Shown here in pieces: positions 4,652 to 10,970 of a stretch of DNA of 11,303 nt. A model generated the notes under the pieces. That model worked only from the letters and a program-made list of their open reading frames with translations. It did not search any database and was not told the origin of the DNA. Source of the stretch: Bryobacterales bacterium (GTDB lineage Bacteria; Acidobacteriota; Terriglobia; Bryobacterales; Bryobacteraceae); contig PKYZ01000855.1 in assembly GCA_003132865.1 (NCBI GenBank), positions 1 through 11,303 on the forward strand, in the 5' to 3' direction. The position numbers and the translations under genes are program-made. Within the stretch, counting starts at the first letter, position 1, and each line of letters opens with the position of its first letter.

Positions 4652-6588
4652 CACCCGAACCGCGTGCTGGGCGGCGTCGCAAACCGAGCGCGCACCCGCG
4701 CCATCGGCGGCTGGGGCTGCATCTGCGGGGCGGGCGGCCTGGGTCCCAGCCCGGCCTGCCAGACCAATTCCGCCAGCCGTTGCTCCAGCATAAGCCAGGC
4801 CGGGTCCCCGAACCGGTCCATCCCGTATACCGCCGCCGCGGCCCGTGCATATGTCCGCGCATCCAGGGCCTCGTTGCGGTCCCGCGTCTTCTGCCATTCC
4901 GGGCGGCGGTAGCCCTTCACCACGCGCGTAACCAACTGCTCCGCCGTGATCTGTTTGAAGTACTCCTCACTGTACTTCGGGAAGTGGCAGTAGCCCGCTG
5001 GATACGGCTCGCCGCTTTCTTCGGTCGGGCGGTCCATGCGCAACCACCCATACAACTCCTCCTTTATCATCGCGCCGTTCACCGGCCAGACCCGCAGGCC
5101 CAACTTGACGCGATTGCCTTGCGGCCCTACCTCAATCGGCGAGGGCTGGCTGACCGGCGCCGGTGCGCGCGAGTCGCCCTTGATGACCACCGCCCGCGCC
5201 CCGCCGAAATGCCGCGCCCAGGCGTAGACCTCCGGCGTGGCGTACCCGGAGTCGATGGCGAACATCATGATCGGCAGGGCCGCGCCCGCAGCGGTCGGGT
5301 AGTAGGAATTGAGCACCGCCGTGAGCTTTGCCCAGACGGGGCCTTCGGCGGTCTGTCCTTCGAGCACCTGGTAATCGACCGACCAGGACTCCTTTCCTCG
5401 CCCCCACGCCACGACTTCGAGTTCGATGCGGTCCCGCTGGATATCCACGCCAGCGGTCAGGAACAAACCGCCGAGCGGGACGATGCCGATACGGTAGTCC
5501 TCGCGGCGGTCGTATAGCCGCTGCCATTCTGGCGCTTCACCCTGCAAGGCCCACGTCTGCCCCAGCACCGTGTTGACGAAGACCTGAAGCAACGCCGGGT
5601 TCTTCTGCGCCTGCACAAACTGCTTGGCGGCGTCGGCCCAGGAGAACCAACCCACCGGACTGTACAAGCTCGACAGGTGAAAGCCGGCGGTTCTGCCGTC
5701 GCCCACCCCCTCGCGCCGCCACTCGCCGAGAGGGAGCATCCATTGCTTCTGGTGATTGTGGATGTCCTGGCCGCAGTGCTCGCAGATGTAGACGGCCAGC
5801 TCCGGCTGACCCTTGGGCCAGCGCAACTGCGGGAACTTCAACGTCTGAAACTCGCGGCAGACCGGGCACGGCACCCAGAAGTATCGCTGATCGCTCTCCT
5901 CGAAAGCCGCCTCGATCCGGGAGGAGCCGGTGATCTTCGGCGTCGAGCACATGAAGATCTTGCGGCGCGCGAACGTGCGGGTGCGGGCCGTGGCGAGATT
6001 CACCGGATCGCCCTCTCCCTCCACGTCGCCGGGGTAGCCATCGATCTCGTCCAGGAATAGGTAGCGGGCCGCCATTGACCGAAGCCCGACAGCGCTGTTC
6101 GCGCCGGTCATGACCAGCACGCCGCCGGGAAAATCTTTCGCCAAAATCGTGTTCCCGGAGTCACGCGAGCGCGGGTCGCTCACCAGTTCGCGCAGCACGT
6201 CCGACTCCTCGATCAGCGGGTCGATGCGTTGCTTCGAGTTGCGCTTGGCCATCTCGACGGTGGGCTGGATGGCCATCATGGGGCCGGGGGCTTGTGAGAT
6301 GACGTAGCCGATCCAGTTATTGCCGCATTCGGTTCCACCTATCTGCCCGGCCTTCATGAACACGACGCGCTCGAAGGGCGAGGACGGGGAGAGGCAGTCC
6401 ATGATTTCGCGCAGGTACGGCGTCCGGTCTGTGCGCCACGGGCCGGGTTCAGCCGAGGCGCGTTGCGACAGCGTGCGGTACTTATCGGCCCACTGCGAGA
6501 TCGTGAGCAGCGGGTCCGGGCGCGCGCCGGCCGCCGCCGACGATCCGTAGATCTCTTCAGCCGATGGAGTTGGAGTCAGCGAAGTCAT
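4648..6588 (-). CDS. terL: Phage terminase large subunit, GpA family
   Basis: 646 residues, the usual length for lambda GpA-type large terminases. The protein is the ATP-driven motor and nuclease that cuts concatemeric DNA and packs it into the prohead. The N-terminal ATPase has the family's deviant Walker A, MKAGQIGGTE (~78-87), and Walker B YLFLDEIDGYP (~176-186), then a coupling segment IFMCSTPKI (~211-219). A zinc ribbon is visible as CPVC (241-244) and CEHC (269-272). The nuclease domain begins at LTAGVDIQRDRIELEVVAWG (~377-396), with a second acidic strand MMFAIDSGYA further on. The start at 6588 has GAAAGG seven bases upstream and overlaps the small-subunit gene by 32 bp. Both ends look complete and no frame damage is seen. 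The coupled ORF at 4651 follows. Confidence 0.96.
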   Translation of the reverse strand: MTSLTPTPSAEEIYGSSAAAGARPDPLLTISQWADKYRTLSQRASAEPGPWRTDRTPYLREIMDCLSPSSPFERVVFMKAGQIGGTECGNNWIGYVISQAPGPMMAIQPTVEMAKRNSKQRIDPLIEESDVLRELVSDPRSRDSGNTILAKDFPGGVLVMTGANSAVGLRSMAARYLFLDEIDGYPGDVEGEGDPVNLATARTRTFARRKIFMCSTPKITGSSRIEAAFEESDQRYFWVPCPVCREFQTLKFPQLRWPKGQPELAVYICEHCGQDIHNHQKQWMLPLGEWRREGVGDGRTAGFHLSSLYSPVGWFSWADAAKQFVQAQKNPALLQVFVNTVLGQTWALQGEAPEWQRLYDRREDYRIGIVPLGGLFLTAGVDIQRDRIELEVVAWGRGKESWSVDYQVLEGQTAEGPVWAKLTAVLNSYYPTAAGAALPIMMFAIDSGYATPEVYAWARHFGGARAVVIKGDSRAPAPVSQPSPIEVGPQGNRVKLGLRVWPVNGAMIKEELYGWLRMDRPTEESGEPYPAGYCHFPKYSEEYFKQITAEQLVTRVVKGYRRPEWQKTRDRNEALDARTYARAAAAVYGMDRFGDPAWLMLEQRLAELVWQAGLGPRPPAPQMQPQPPMARVRARFATPPSTRFGW

Positions 6589-7051
6589 TTAACGCCTTTC
6601 GGATCTCGATAGCGATAATCTCGTAGCACCGCGCCGCCTCGGTTTCGGCGGCCACCATCGCGGCGATCCGATCCGGGATGTTGAGCATGTGGTCGCGGAA
6701 CTGCCGGAACTTGTTGAAGGCGGCCACCTGCACCTCGTCCTTCGGCACCAGCTTGGCCACGCGCTCCTCGTAGTCGATCTTGGCGAGGCGGGCCTGGTAG
6801 TGTTCGCGCACCGCCCGCGCCTTGGTGTATTGCGAGCCGCCGAAACCCGCGCCGTCGATGTCGTCCTGCCCGCGTTGCGTGACGGGCGGAACGTGCTGGC
6901 CGGTGTTCCGCTGCCACTGGAGATCGGCTTGGCTGGAGTCGATCTTCCCGTCCGGCTGCACGGAGATACGCCCGGACTTGATCGCCTTCTGGACTGCGGA
7001 AAGGGCGCAGCCGCGATGTCGGGCGTAGCCCCGAAGACTCATCATCGCCAT
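6557..7051 (-). CDS. terS: Phage terminase small subunit (DNA-recognition)
   Basis: 164 residues. Small terminase subunits bind the packaging site and recruit the large subunit. The N-terminus SLRGYARHRGCALSAVQKAI, then SGRISV and PDGKID (~4-35), is the Nu1/MerR-like winged HTH used for site recognition. A central segment GSQYTKARAVREHYQARLAK (~72-91) with IDYEERVAKLVPKDEV and the helical FNKFRQFRDHMLNIPDRIAA (~111-130) are typical of this family. The start at 7051 has GAGG seven bases upstream; Met3 and Met4 are alternatives. Its stop lies 32 bp inside terL, so the two are translated from one message. It is the first gene of the packaging operon; the promoter must lie in 7052-7190, where I see no convincing -35/-10 pair. 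Position next to terL makes the call firm. Confidence 0.92.
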   Translation of the reverse strand: MAMMSLRGYARHRGCALSAVQKAIKSGRISVQPDGKIDSSQADLQWQRNTGQHVPPVTQRGQDDIDGAGFGGSQYTKARAVREHYQARLAKIDYEERVAKLVPKDEVQVAAFNKFRQFRDHMLNIPDRIAAMVAAETEAARCYEIIAIEIRKALNDFADSNSIG

Positions 7052-7190
7052 GTATTCGCCTCGTGGCTAGTAGGTGGGCAGCCGGTCACTTATTAACTTG
7101 CCTTCGGGGCGAGTAAGAGTGATGAATCGTCATGCGCGACGCAAGCACAGAACGCGAAGCAAGCGCAGAAAAAGGATAACCAACACAGCC

Positions 7191-7673
7191 ATGAACAACG
7201 CAGAAACGAACGACAAAGCCGCCGACAAAGCCGCCGCCGTTGCGGCACAGAGCGCGCCCGTCGCGCCGGAGAAGGCCCCCGCGAAGAAGGGTGCCAGCCA
7301 AAAGAAGGGCGCGCCCAAGGCCAAGCAGGGCGCCAAGGCTGGCAAGGGCGCCAAGGGCGGCAAGGCCGAGGCGACGACCAAGAAGCAGTCCAAGGCCAGC
7401 AAGAAGGCCGCCGGCAAGAAGGCCGCCAAGTCCGCAACCAAGCCCGCCCGCACGAAGGAGGCCACCTCGCCCCGCCCCGAGAGCAAGGGCGCGAAGATCC
7501 TGGGCCTGATCGGACGGGCCAAGGGAGCCAGCCTCGCCGAGATCATGAAGGCGACCGAATGGCAGGCCCATTCCGTTCGCGGGTTCATCTCGACCGCAGG
7601 GAAGAAGCACGGGGTCGAGATCGAGTCGTCGAAGAACGAAGCCGGCGACCGAGTCTACCGGATCGCCAAGTAG
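7191..7673 (+). CDS. Histone H1-like, Lys/Ala-rich protein with C-terminal DUF3489 domain
   Basis: 160 residues from ATG at 7191. An in-frame ATG at 7122 would add 23 very basic residues; neither start has a well-spaced Shine-Dalgarno, since AAAGGA lies 14 bases before 7191. Residues ~1-95 are a Lys/Ala/Gly/Pro-rich tail with many KKG, AKK and GAK repeats, like eukaryotic H1 tails. The last ~63 residues, from SKGAKILGLIGRAKGASLAE through WQAHSVRGFI to DRVYRIAK, match the DUF3489 (winged-helix-like) domain. This points to a cytoplasmic DNA-binding, possibly nucleoid-compacting protein. It is divergent from the terminase operon and closed by a strong terminator. Whether it packs DNA, bridges it or regulates is not known. 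Confidence 0.87.
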   Translation: MNNAETNDKAADKAAAVAAQSAPVAPEKAPAKKGASQKKGAPKAKQGAKAGKGAKGGKAEATTKKQSKASKKAAGKKAAKSATKPARTKEATSPRPESKGAKILGLIGRAKGASLAEIMKATEWQAHSVRGFISTAGKKHGVEIESSKNEAGDRVYRIAK

Positions 7674-7697
7674 GGAACGACCAAGTCCATCTCCACA

Positions 7698-7740
7698 AGC
7701 CGCCGCCGGGTTCAACGATCCGGCGGCGGTTCCGCTTTTG
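7698..7740 (+). terminator. Rho-independent terminator of the DUF3489 gene
   Basis: CCGCCGCCGG (7700-7709) pairs perfectly with CCGGCGGCGG (7720-7729) over a 10-base loop, extended by a wobble and an A-T pair. CTTTT (7735-7739) follows six bases later. It starts 25 bases after the stop codon. Confidence 0.8.
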
Positions 7741-7808
7741 TCCCTGACGCTTGGAGGGGGTCCTCAACTCAATTCAGGTCACCCGGCCACTATCGGCGTA
7801 AGTTGTAC

Positions 7809-7838
7809 TTGACGGCCTGAATCCGACGTGGAGATACT
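7809..7838 (+). promoter_or_regulatory. Promoter of leader copy A
   Basis: -35 TTGACG (7809-7814), 18-bp spacer, -10 GATACT (7833-7838). The same two boxes at the same spacing occur in copy B. The surrounding 47-bp blocks (7803-7849 and 8688-8734) match at 40 positions, supporting a real, conserved promoter. Confidence 0.65.
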
Positions 7839-7844
7839 TGAGTA

Positions 7845-8002
7845 TGTCTGCGCGGTCAATTGCCGTCGCCCTGGGCCGCTTGCGTGAGCCTGTGTGGCAC
7901 GCTGGCCAGGGTAGCGACGCTATCGCCCCGCAAGCGGTCGGGAAGCGCAGCGAAAGCGGCAAGGCCAGATGGGGGAGGATTGTTAGATAGGGAGGTCCAA
8001 AC
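7845..8002 (+). ncRNA. Structured leader RNA, copy A
   Basis: Expected transcript from promoter A to the GTG of the following ORF. CCGCTTGCG (7876-7884) pairs perfectly with CGCAAGCGG (7929-7937), enclosing a hairpin TAGC-gac-GCTA. A second hairpin CGC/GCG closes at 7946-7958. Copy B has the same order of stems; in the main stem a T-A pair here is C-G there, a compensatory change. It ends with the ribosome binding site GGAGGT (7991-7996). The ATG at 7844 would open a 48-codon frame ending one base before that site, but its frame is not kept in copy B. It could be a cis-acting leader, a processed small RNA, or a mobile repeat. Confidence 0.55.
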
Positions 8003-8287
8003 GTGCCACACTTCCAAATAGCCCATGTCAACGAACAGGGTATAGATCTCATTATCGTACCCCTAGAATCTTCCTTTGGCCACCAATCCAGCCAAGCACA
8101 ACAAGCATCCATAGCTGAACTACAAGCCCGCGCCAGCAGCACGGGATTGCAGGGTACAGTTGTGCCCGTTTGGGATTCAGGTGACGGCCGCATGGCCTTT
8201 ATCGCTCCCCAGCGATGGCACCCATTCTTTGAGACTATTAGCCTTCAATGGGTTGCGGTGAATCTGAATCGAGAGCTTTATTGGTGA
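8003..8287 (+). CDS. Small hypothetical protein (94 aa), first leader-linked ORF
   Basis: 94 residues from GTG at 8003, with a perfect GGAGGT six bases upstream. Mixed composition, no signal peptide or membrane segment, cytoplasmic. Hydrophobic strands (GIDLIIVPL at ~13-21 and GTVVPVWD at ~51-58) and a C-terminal stretch WHPFFETISLQWVAVNLNRE suggest a small alpha/beta fold. I recall look-alike proteins in Acidobacteria but no function. It is driven by the duplicated promoter and leader, and its last 50 bp overlap the tail of the minus-strand ORF at 8238-8414. The sharp ribosome site and natural protein composition make it a likely real gene. Confidence 0.7.
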   Translation: MPHFQIAHVNEQGIDLIIVPLESSFGHQSSQAQQASIAELQARASSTGLQGTVVPVWDSGDGRMAFIAPQRWHPFFETISLQWVAVNLNRELYW

Positions 8288-8414
8288 GCGCCTGATCGAG
8301 AGCTTCCGAGTTCTGGCGCATAATCTGCCGTAGTTCCGATGGAACCTCGCACACGCCCCCGTAGCCCAGTTCCCCGGCAATCGCTTCATTGAATGAAACT
8401 TGCGTAGATTGCAT
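8238..8414 (-). CDS. Small acidic hypothetical protein (58 aa), convergent with the 94-aa gene
   Basis: ATG at 8412-8414, TAA at 8238-8240. The product begins MQSTQVSFNEAIAGELGYGG, continues with CEVPSELRQIMRQNSEALDQ and ends SPQPIEG: acidic, soluble, with an amphipathic helix in the middle. AAAGG lies about 11 bases upstream of the ATG. Protein-like composition, in contrast to the overlapping Arg/Ser-rich frame on the same strand, favours this frame. It meets the 94-aa gene tail to tail with a 50-bp overlap and is divergent from the IS1 relic. Pairing of a small acidic protein with a neighbour could hint at a two-component system, but no toxin or antitoxin family is recognisable. Confidence 0.5.
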   Translation of the reverse strand: MQSTQVSFNEAIAGELGYGGVCEVPSELRQIMRQNSEALDQALTNKALDSDSPQPIEG

Positions 8415-8460
8415 TTTCTACTTTACCTTTCATGCTTGGCCGCGCTTAGAGAATGAAAGC

Positions 8461-8667
8461 ATGTACAAGCTATCAACCGAAAAACGCGCCCAAGCGGTTA
8501 CGGCCCTGGTCGAAGGCAATTCGGTGCGTGCGACAGTTCGCATGACCGGGGGTTGCCAAGAATACGATTCAGAAGCTCAGTTAGAACTTGGCACGGCCTG
8601 TTCCGCATACCTGGGCCGAGCAGTGCGCAACCGGAAATCTAAGCGGGTTGGATCGTCGAAATCTTAG
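8461..8667 (+). pseudogene. IS1-family transposase relic (N-terminal fragment, frameshifted)
   Basis: Codons 1-30, MYKLSTEKRAQAVTALVEGN then SVRATVRMTG, match the InsA-like N-terminus of fused IS1-family transposases (consensus of the type MNKLSTEKRAQVVALLVEGN...). At 8548-8552 an extra G shifts the frame: VAKNTIQKL, the expected continuation, reads in another frame from 8552. A second indel near 8580 restores LELGTACSAY. The expected CDEIW segment survives only as a degraded, out-of-frame trace at ~8653-8667. The catalytic DDE domain (about 150 residues) is absent and homology stops two bases before the hairpin of leader copy B. I see no terminal inverted repeats. It is a decayed insertion and a sign of past transposition in this accessory zone. 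Confidence 0.75.
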
Positions 8668-8693
8668 GTCGTTGGTTCGCAACGATCTTGTAC

Positions 8694-8723
8694 TTGACCT
8701 CCTGGGTCCGACGTGCAGATACT
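8694..8723 (+). promoter_or_regulatory. Promoter of leader copy B
   Basis: -35 TTGACC (8694-8699), 18-bp spacer, -10 GATACT (8718-8723), identical layout to copy A. A perfect 6-bp hairpin, TCGTTG (8669-8674) with CAACGA (8680-8685), lies just upstream and is missing from copy A; it may mark the repeat edge or an operator. Confidence 0.65.
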
Positions 8724-8729
8724 AGGGTA

Positions 8730-8886
8730 TGTCTAAGCCGTTCAATTTCCGTCGCCCCGGAGCCGCTCGGTTGGGCGGAAGGTTGGCACGGCTCAAGGAC
8801 AGCCGCGTTCTCGTCCCGTGAGCGGCCTGCAATCGCAGTAAATGCGGCAAAGGCCCGGTAGGGAAAGAAAGGAAGCCAAATAGCCT
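8730..8886 (+). ncRNA. Structured leader RNA, copy B
   Basis: GCCGCTC (8762-8768) pairs perfectly with GAGCGGC (8820-8826), enclosing CGGCT/AGCCG around CAAGGAC. A second hairpin CGCA-GTAAA-TGCG sits at 8834-8846. Stem order and spacing match copy A, and similarity resumes as CCAAATAGCC (8876-8885) right before the ATG at 8887. An ATG at 8729 opens a 30-codon frame that ends at 8821 inside the right stem arm; it is not preserved in copy A, so I favour RNA function over a peptide. Confidence 0.55.
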
Positions 8887-9252
8887 ATGAGCGATTTACG
8901 TGACGTTCAATCGCTGGACAGCCAAAGGTTCTCACAGATTTGCAACATCCTGCTGGAAATAAAAGCCGCCACCCAGAAGATCAGATTTTTCTTCCCTATC
9001 GGTAGACCGGATGGCTCTGTCTCTTGGGTGAATCTTTGGCAGGCAACAGAGATCCACCGGATATCAGAGGACGAGTGCCACATCAAACTGGCCGATGGAC
9101 AGGTCGTTGCGGTCTCAACGAAAGAGGGCGTCGATGCAGTCATTCAGGCGATCCGGGAAGCAATCGTGATAATTGAGGACCTGCCAACGGCACTCCAGCG
9201 ACAGGCCCAAACGACGTTAGGCACGCCGGTGCTAACGCAACCGCAGCATTGA
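8887..9252 (+). CDS. Small hypothetical protein (121 aa), second leader-linked ORF
   Basis: 121 residues from ATG at 8887; AAAGGAAG lies about 11 bases upstream. N-terminal amphipathic helix (RFSQICNILLEIKAATQKI, ~14-32), then short strands and turns (FFFPIGRPDGSVSWVNLW, ~34-51), HIKLADGQVVAVSTKEGVDA (~65-84) and a helix VIQAIREAIVII (~85-96). The tail is Gln/Thr-rich and probably flexible. No signal or membrane segment. I do not recognise a family. The gene sits behind leader copy B as the 94-aa gene sits behind copy A, yet the two proteins show no similarity, so the leader is shared and the cargo differs. Its last ~113 bp overlap a minus-strand ORF. Confidence 0.7.
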   Translation: MSDLRDVQSLDSQRFSQICNILLEIKAATQKIRFFFPIGRPDGSVSWVNLWQATEIHRISEDECHIKLADGQVVAVSTKEGVDAVIQAIREAIVIIEDLPTALQRQAQTTLGTPVLTQPQH

Positions 9253-9343
9253 GCGCTGCTGTCGCCTCTTGCTTGGTTGCGCCAGAATCCTCCACAACCT
9301 GAAGAATCTGCGTTGCCAAAAATAGAGCCAATTTTTCTTTCAT
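9140..9343 (-). CDS. Small hypothetical ORF (67 aa), convergent with the 121-aa gene
   Basis: ATG at 9341-9343. The first ~38 residues, MKEKLALFLATQILQVVEDS then GATKQEATAALNAAVALAP, look like a genuine two-helix protein with acidic and hydrophobic periodicity. The rest, which runs antisense through the 121-aa gene, is Pro/Gly/Leu-rich and may be read-through sequence. The upstream region has only a distant GAAAGG (about 12 bases). It is the last gene on the minus strand after the methyltransferase operon, 29 bp beyond the preceding frame's stop at 9373. Probably real in its first half; the true C-terminus is uncertain. Confidence 0.42.
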   Translation of the reverse strand: MKEKLALFLATQILQVVEDSGATKQEATAALNAAVALAPACLTSFGPVAGVPLAGPQLSRLLPGSPE

Positions 9344-9372
9344 TCTCTAATTAACCTTTCGCTTCAAGTCCA

Positions 9373-9564
9373 TCAGCCACGAGCCTTGTTCGCACACGCG
9401 CAGCCGTCGATTGGCGGCTCCGCTTTCGTATTCGCCCCCTGGAGAATCCTCAACTCCGCTGACCAGTCCGCCAATGCCATGCACAACCCTGCTACATCGG
9501 GATGGCCGGCCCGCAACTGCGCCTCGCATTCCGCAATCTCCCGGCGGCAACGAGCTATGGCGAT
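9373..9564 (-). CDS. Small helical protein in methyltransferase operon, no standard start codon
   Basis: In the reading frame that continues past the methyltransferase TGA (9565-9567), 63 codons run to TGA at 9373-9375. The product has protein-like composition: ARCRREIAECEAQLRAGHPD, then VAGLCMALADWSAELRILQG, and a short tail CACANKARG. There is no ATG, GTG or TTG at its head; the natural place, directly before GCTCGT, reads ATA (9556-9558). A different frame does start with ATG overlapping the stop as ATGA (9566-9568), but its 73 residues are Gly/Arg/Ser-rich and look like noise. Explanations: an ATA start, a +1 slip just after the ATGA start, or a gene inactivated by one base change. Function unknown; the short helical form suggests an accessory phage protein. 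Confidence 0.45.
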   Translation of the reverse strand: MAIARCRREIAECEAQLRAGHPDVAGLCMALADWSAELRILQGANTKAEPPIDGCACANKARG

Positions 9565-10911
9565 TCATGCCGCGTCCTTCCTCCGTTCCCGCGCAACCTC
9601 GTCGAACGTGCGCCCATCACCGTCGAGCGTCGCCTGCCGGCCTGTGAATCGTTGCCATCTAATCACCGCCACCTCAACATACTTCGGGTCGATGTCGATG
9701 CCGTAGCACACCCGCCTCGTGCTCTCCGCCGCGATCAGGCTACTCCCCGATCCCAGGAATGGGTCATACAACGCCTCGCCTTGCTGCGTGTGGTTCAGGA
9801 TCGGGCGCCGCATCAACTCCACCGGCTTCTGCGTCCCATGCCCGGTGACCTCGTTCTCCTTGTCGCTGTTGCCGCCGAACGGATTCAAGTTGGCTACCTC
9901 CCACACCGTGGACTGGGTCCGGTCGCCGCGCCAATGGGAAGGCTTGCCCTTCCGCACCGCGTACCAGCACGGCTCGTGGCCCCAATGGTAGGCCCCCCGT
10001 GAGATGGCGAAGTGTTGCTTCTTCCAGATGATCTGCGCGCGGATCTGGAAGTCGCACGAGTGCAGGCCCGTCGCAACTTCGCCCGCGTGGATACCGGCAT
10101 GCCACACGTAGGCCACGTCGCCGGGGAATAGGGCATAAGCCGCGGACCAGTCCACGCGATCATCGTTCGAGATCTTGCCGCCTTGCCGGGTACTTGGATT
10201 CAACCCGGCCTGCTCGCGCCATTCCGGTGTCAAGCCCACGCCGTAGGGCGGATCGGTCGCCATGATAAACGGCGGCTTCTGGCCAGCCAGGAGGCGCACG
10301 GTGGCGTCGCTGGCGGTCGAGTCGCCGCACAGTACACGGTGCGCGGGACGCCCTTTGTGGCCGCCCAGCAGCCACAGGTCGCCGGGAATTGAGACCGGTG
10401 TCTCCGGTGTCTCGGGGACATCGTCCTCGCCCTCGGTAGCCGCGTCCTGATCGGCGAGCAGGTGAGCAAGCTCGTCATCGGTGAAGCCGACCAGGTCGAG
10501 GTCGAAGCCGTCCTCCTCCAGCGACTCCAGTTCAACGCGCAGCATCTCTTCATCCCACCCAGCGGACAGGGCGAGCCGATTGTCTGCCAGCACCAGGGCG
10601 CGGCGCTGGGTAGGAGTCAGGTGGTCAAGGACTATCACCGGGACCTCGCTCATCTTCAGCAGCCGCGCCGCCGCGAGCCGGGCGTGACCGGCGATCACGA
10701 CCCCGTCCTCACCGACCAGGATGGGGTTGGTCCAACCGAACTCGACGATGCTGGCGGCCACCTGCGCTATCTGCTGGTCGGAGTGGGTCCTGGCGTTGCG
10801 CGCGTAAGGCAGTAGCTTTTCAATCGCCCACTGCACTATCTTGAGGTCGGCGATCGGCTTCGGCAGTCTTGGCGATTTGGGCGGTCTCGGCGGTCTCGGC
10901 GGCTTAGGCAC
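9565..10911 (-). CDS. ParB-like nuclease domain fused to DNA (adenine-N6 or cytosine-N4) methyltransferase
   Basis: 448 residues from GTG at 10911, with AAGGAG eight bases upstream. A short Pro/Lys/Arg-rich head (1-20, PKPPRPPRPP) precedes a ParB/Srx-like domain (~25-115: LLPYARNARTHSDQQIAQVA, FGWTNPILVG, GHARLAAARL, LVLADNRLAL). After an acidic linker (~145-175) comes an AdoMet-dependent methyltransferase: LCGDSTA (~194-200), catalytic DPPYG (220-224), QKPVEL (361-366), and the AdoMet-binding DPFLGSGSSLIAAE (383-396) followed by YGIDIDPKYVEVA. Catalytic motif before the AdoMet motif marks the beta-type circular permutation. DPPY favours adenine-N6 but does not exclude N4-cytosine. ParB-methyltransferase fusions are common in phages and are thought to protect phage DNA from restriction. 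No restriction enzyme is visible nearby, so it looks like an orphan enzyme. All key motifs are intact. Confidence 0.93.
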   Translation of the reverse strand: MPKPPRPPRPPKSPRLPKPIADLKIVQWAIEKLLPYARNARTHSDQQIAQVAASIVEFGWTNPILVGEDGVVIAGHARLAAARLLKMSEVPVIVLDHLTPTQRRALVLADNRLALSAGWDEEMLRVELESLEEDGFDLDLVGFTDDELAHLLADQDAATEGEDDVPETPETPVSIPGDLWLLGGHKGRPAHRVLCGDSTASDATVRLLAGQKPPFIMATDPPYGVGLTPEWREQAGLNPSTRQGGKISNDDRVDWSAAYALFPGDVAYVWHAGIHAGEVATGLHSCDFQIRAQIIWKKQHFAISRGAYHWGHEPCWYAVRKGKPSHWRGDRTQSTVWEVANLNPFGGNSDKENEVTGHGTQKPVELMRRPILNHTQQGEALYDPFLGSGSSLIAAESTRRVCYGIDIDPKYVEVAVIRWQRFTGRQATLDGDGRTFDEVARERRKDAA

Positions 10912-10970
10912 TACGATGTCTCCTTCGTTGGAATCGAGTCGATTGTTGAGCGGCTTGGCGGCTGGCGAGG

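Noticed and set aside
7086..7715. Long minus-strand frames opposite the DUF3489 gene
   Set aside because: They are Leu/Gly/Ala/Arg-rich mirror images of the Lys/Ala repeats, a usual artefact opposite low-complexity coding sequence.
8177..8389. 70-aa minus-strand frame beginning MKRLPGNW
   Set aside because: It is an Arg/Ser-rich shadow of the better 58-aa frame at 8238-8414, which has an ordinary composition and a plausible ribosome site.
8729..8821. 30-codon peptide in leader copy B
   Set aside because: Copy A has a one-base deletion in the matching region and does not keep the frame, while stems are kept. I treat the region as RNA and only note the frame.
8446..9350. 14-base inverted match TTAGAGAATGAAAG (8446-8459) and its complement (9337-9350)
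   Set aside because: A 14-base match between two places in 11 kb on both strands is close to chance expectation and the flanks do not extend it, so I do not call it a transposon end pair.
9347..9568. 73-aa frame starting at the ATGA overlap of the methyltransferase stop
   Set aside because: The start geometry is attractive, but the product is Gly/Arg/Ser-rich without structure-like periodicity, whereas the neighbouring frame (9373-9564) reads as a normal helical protein.
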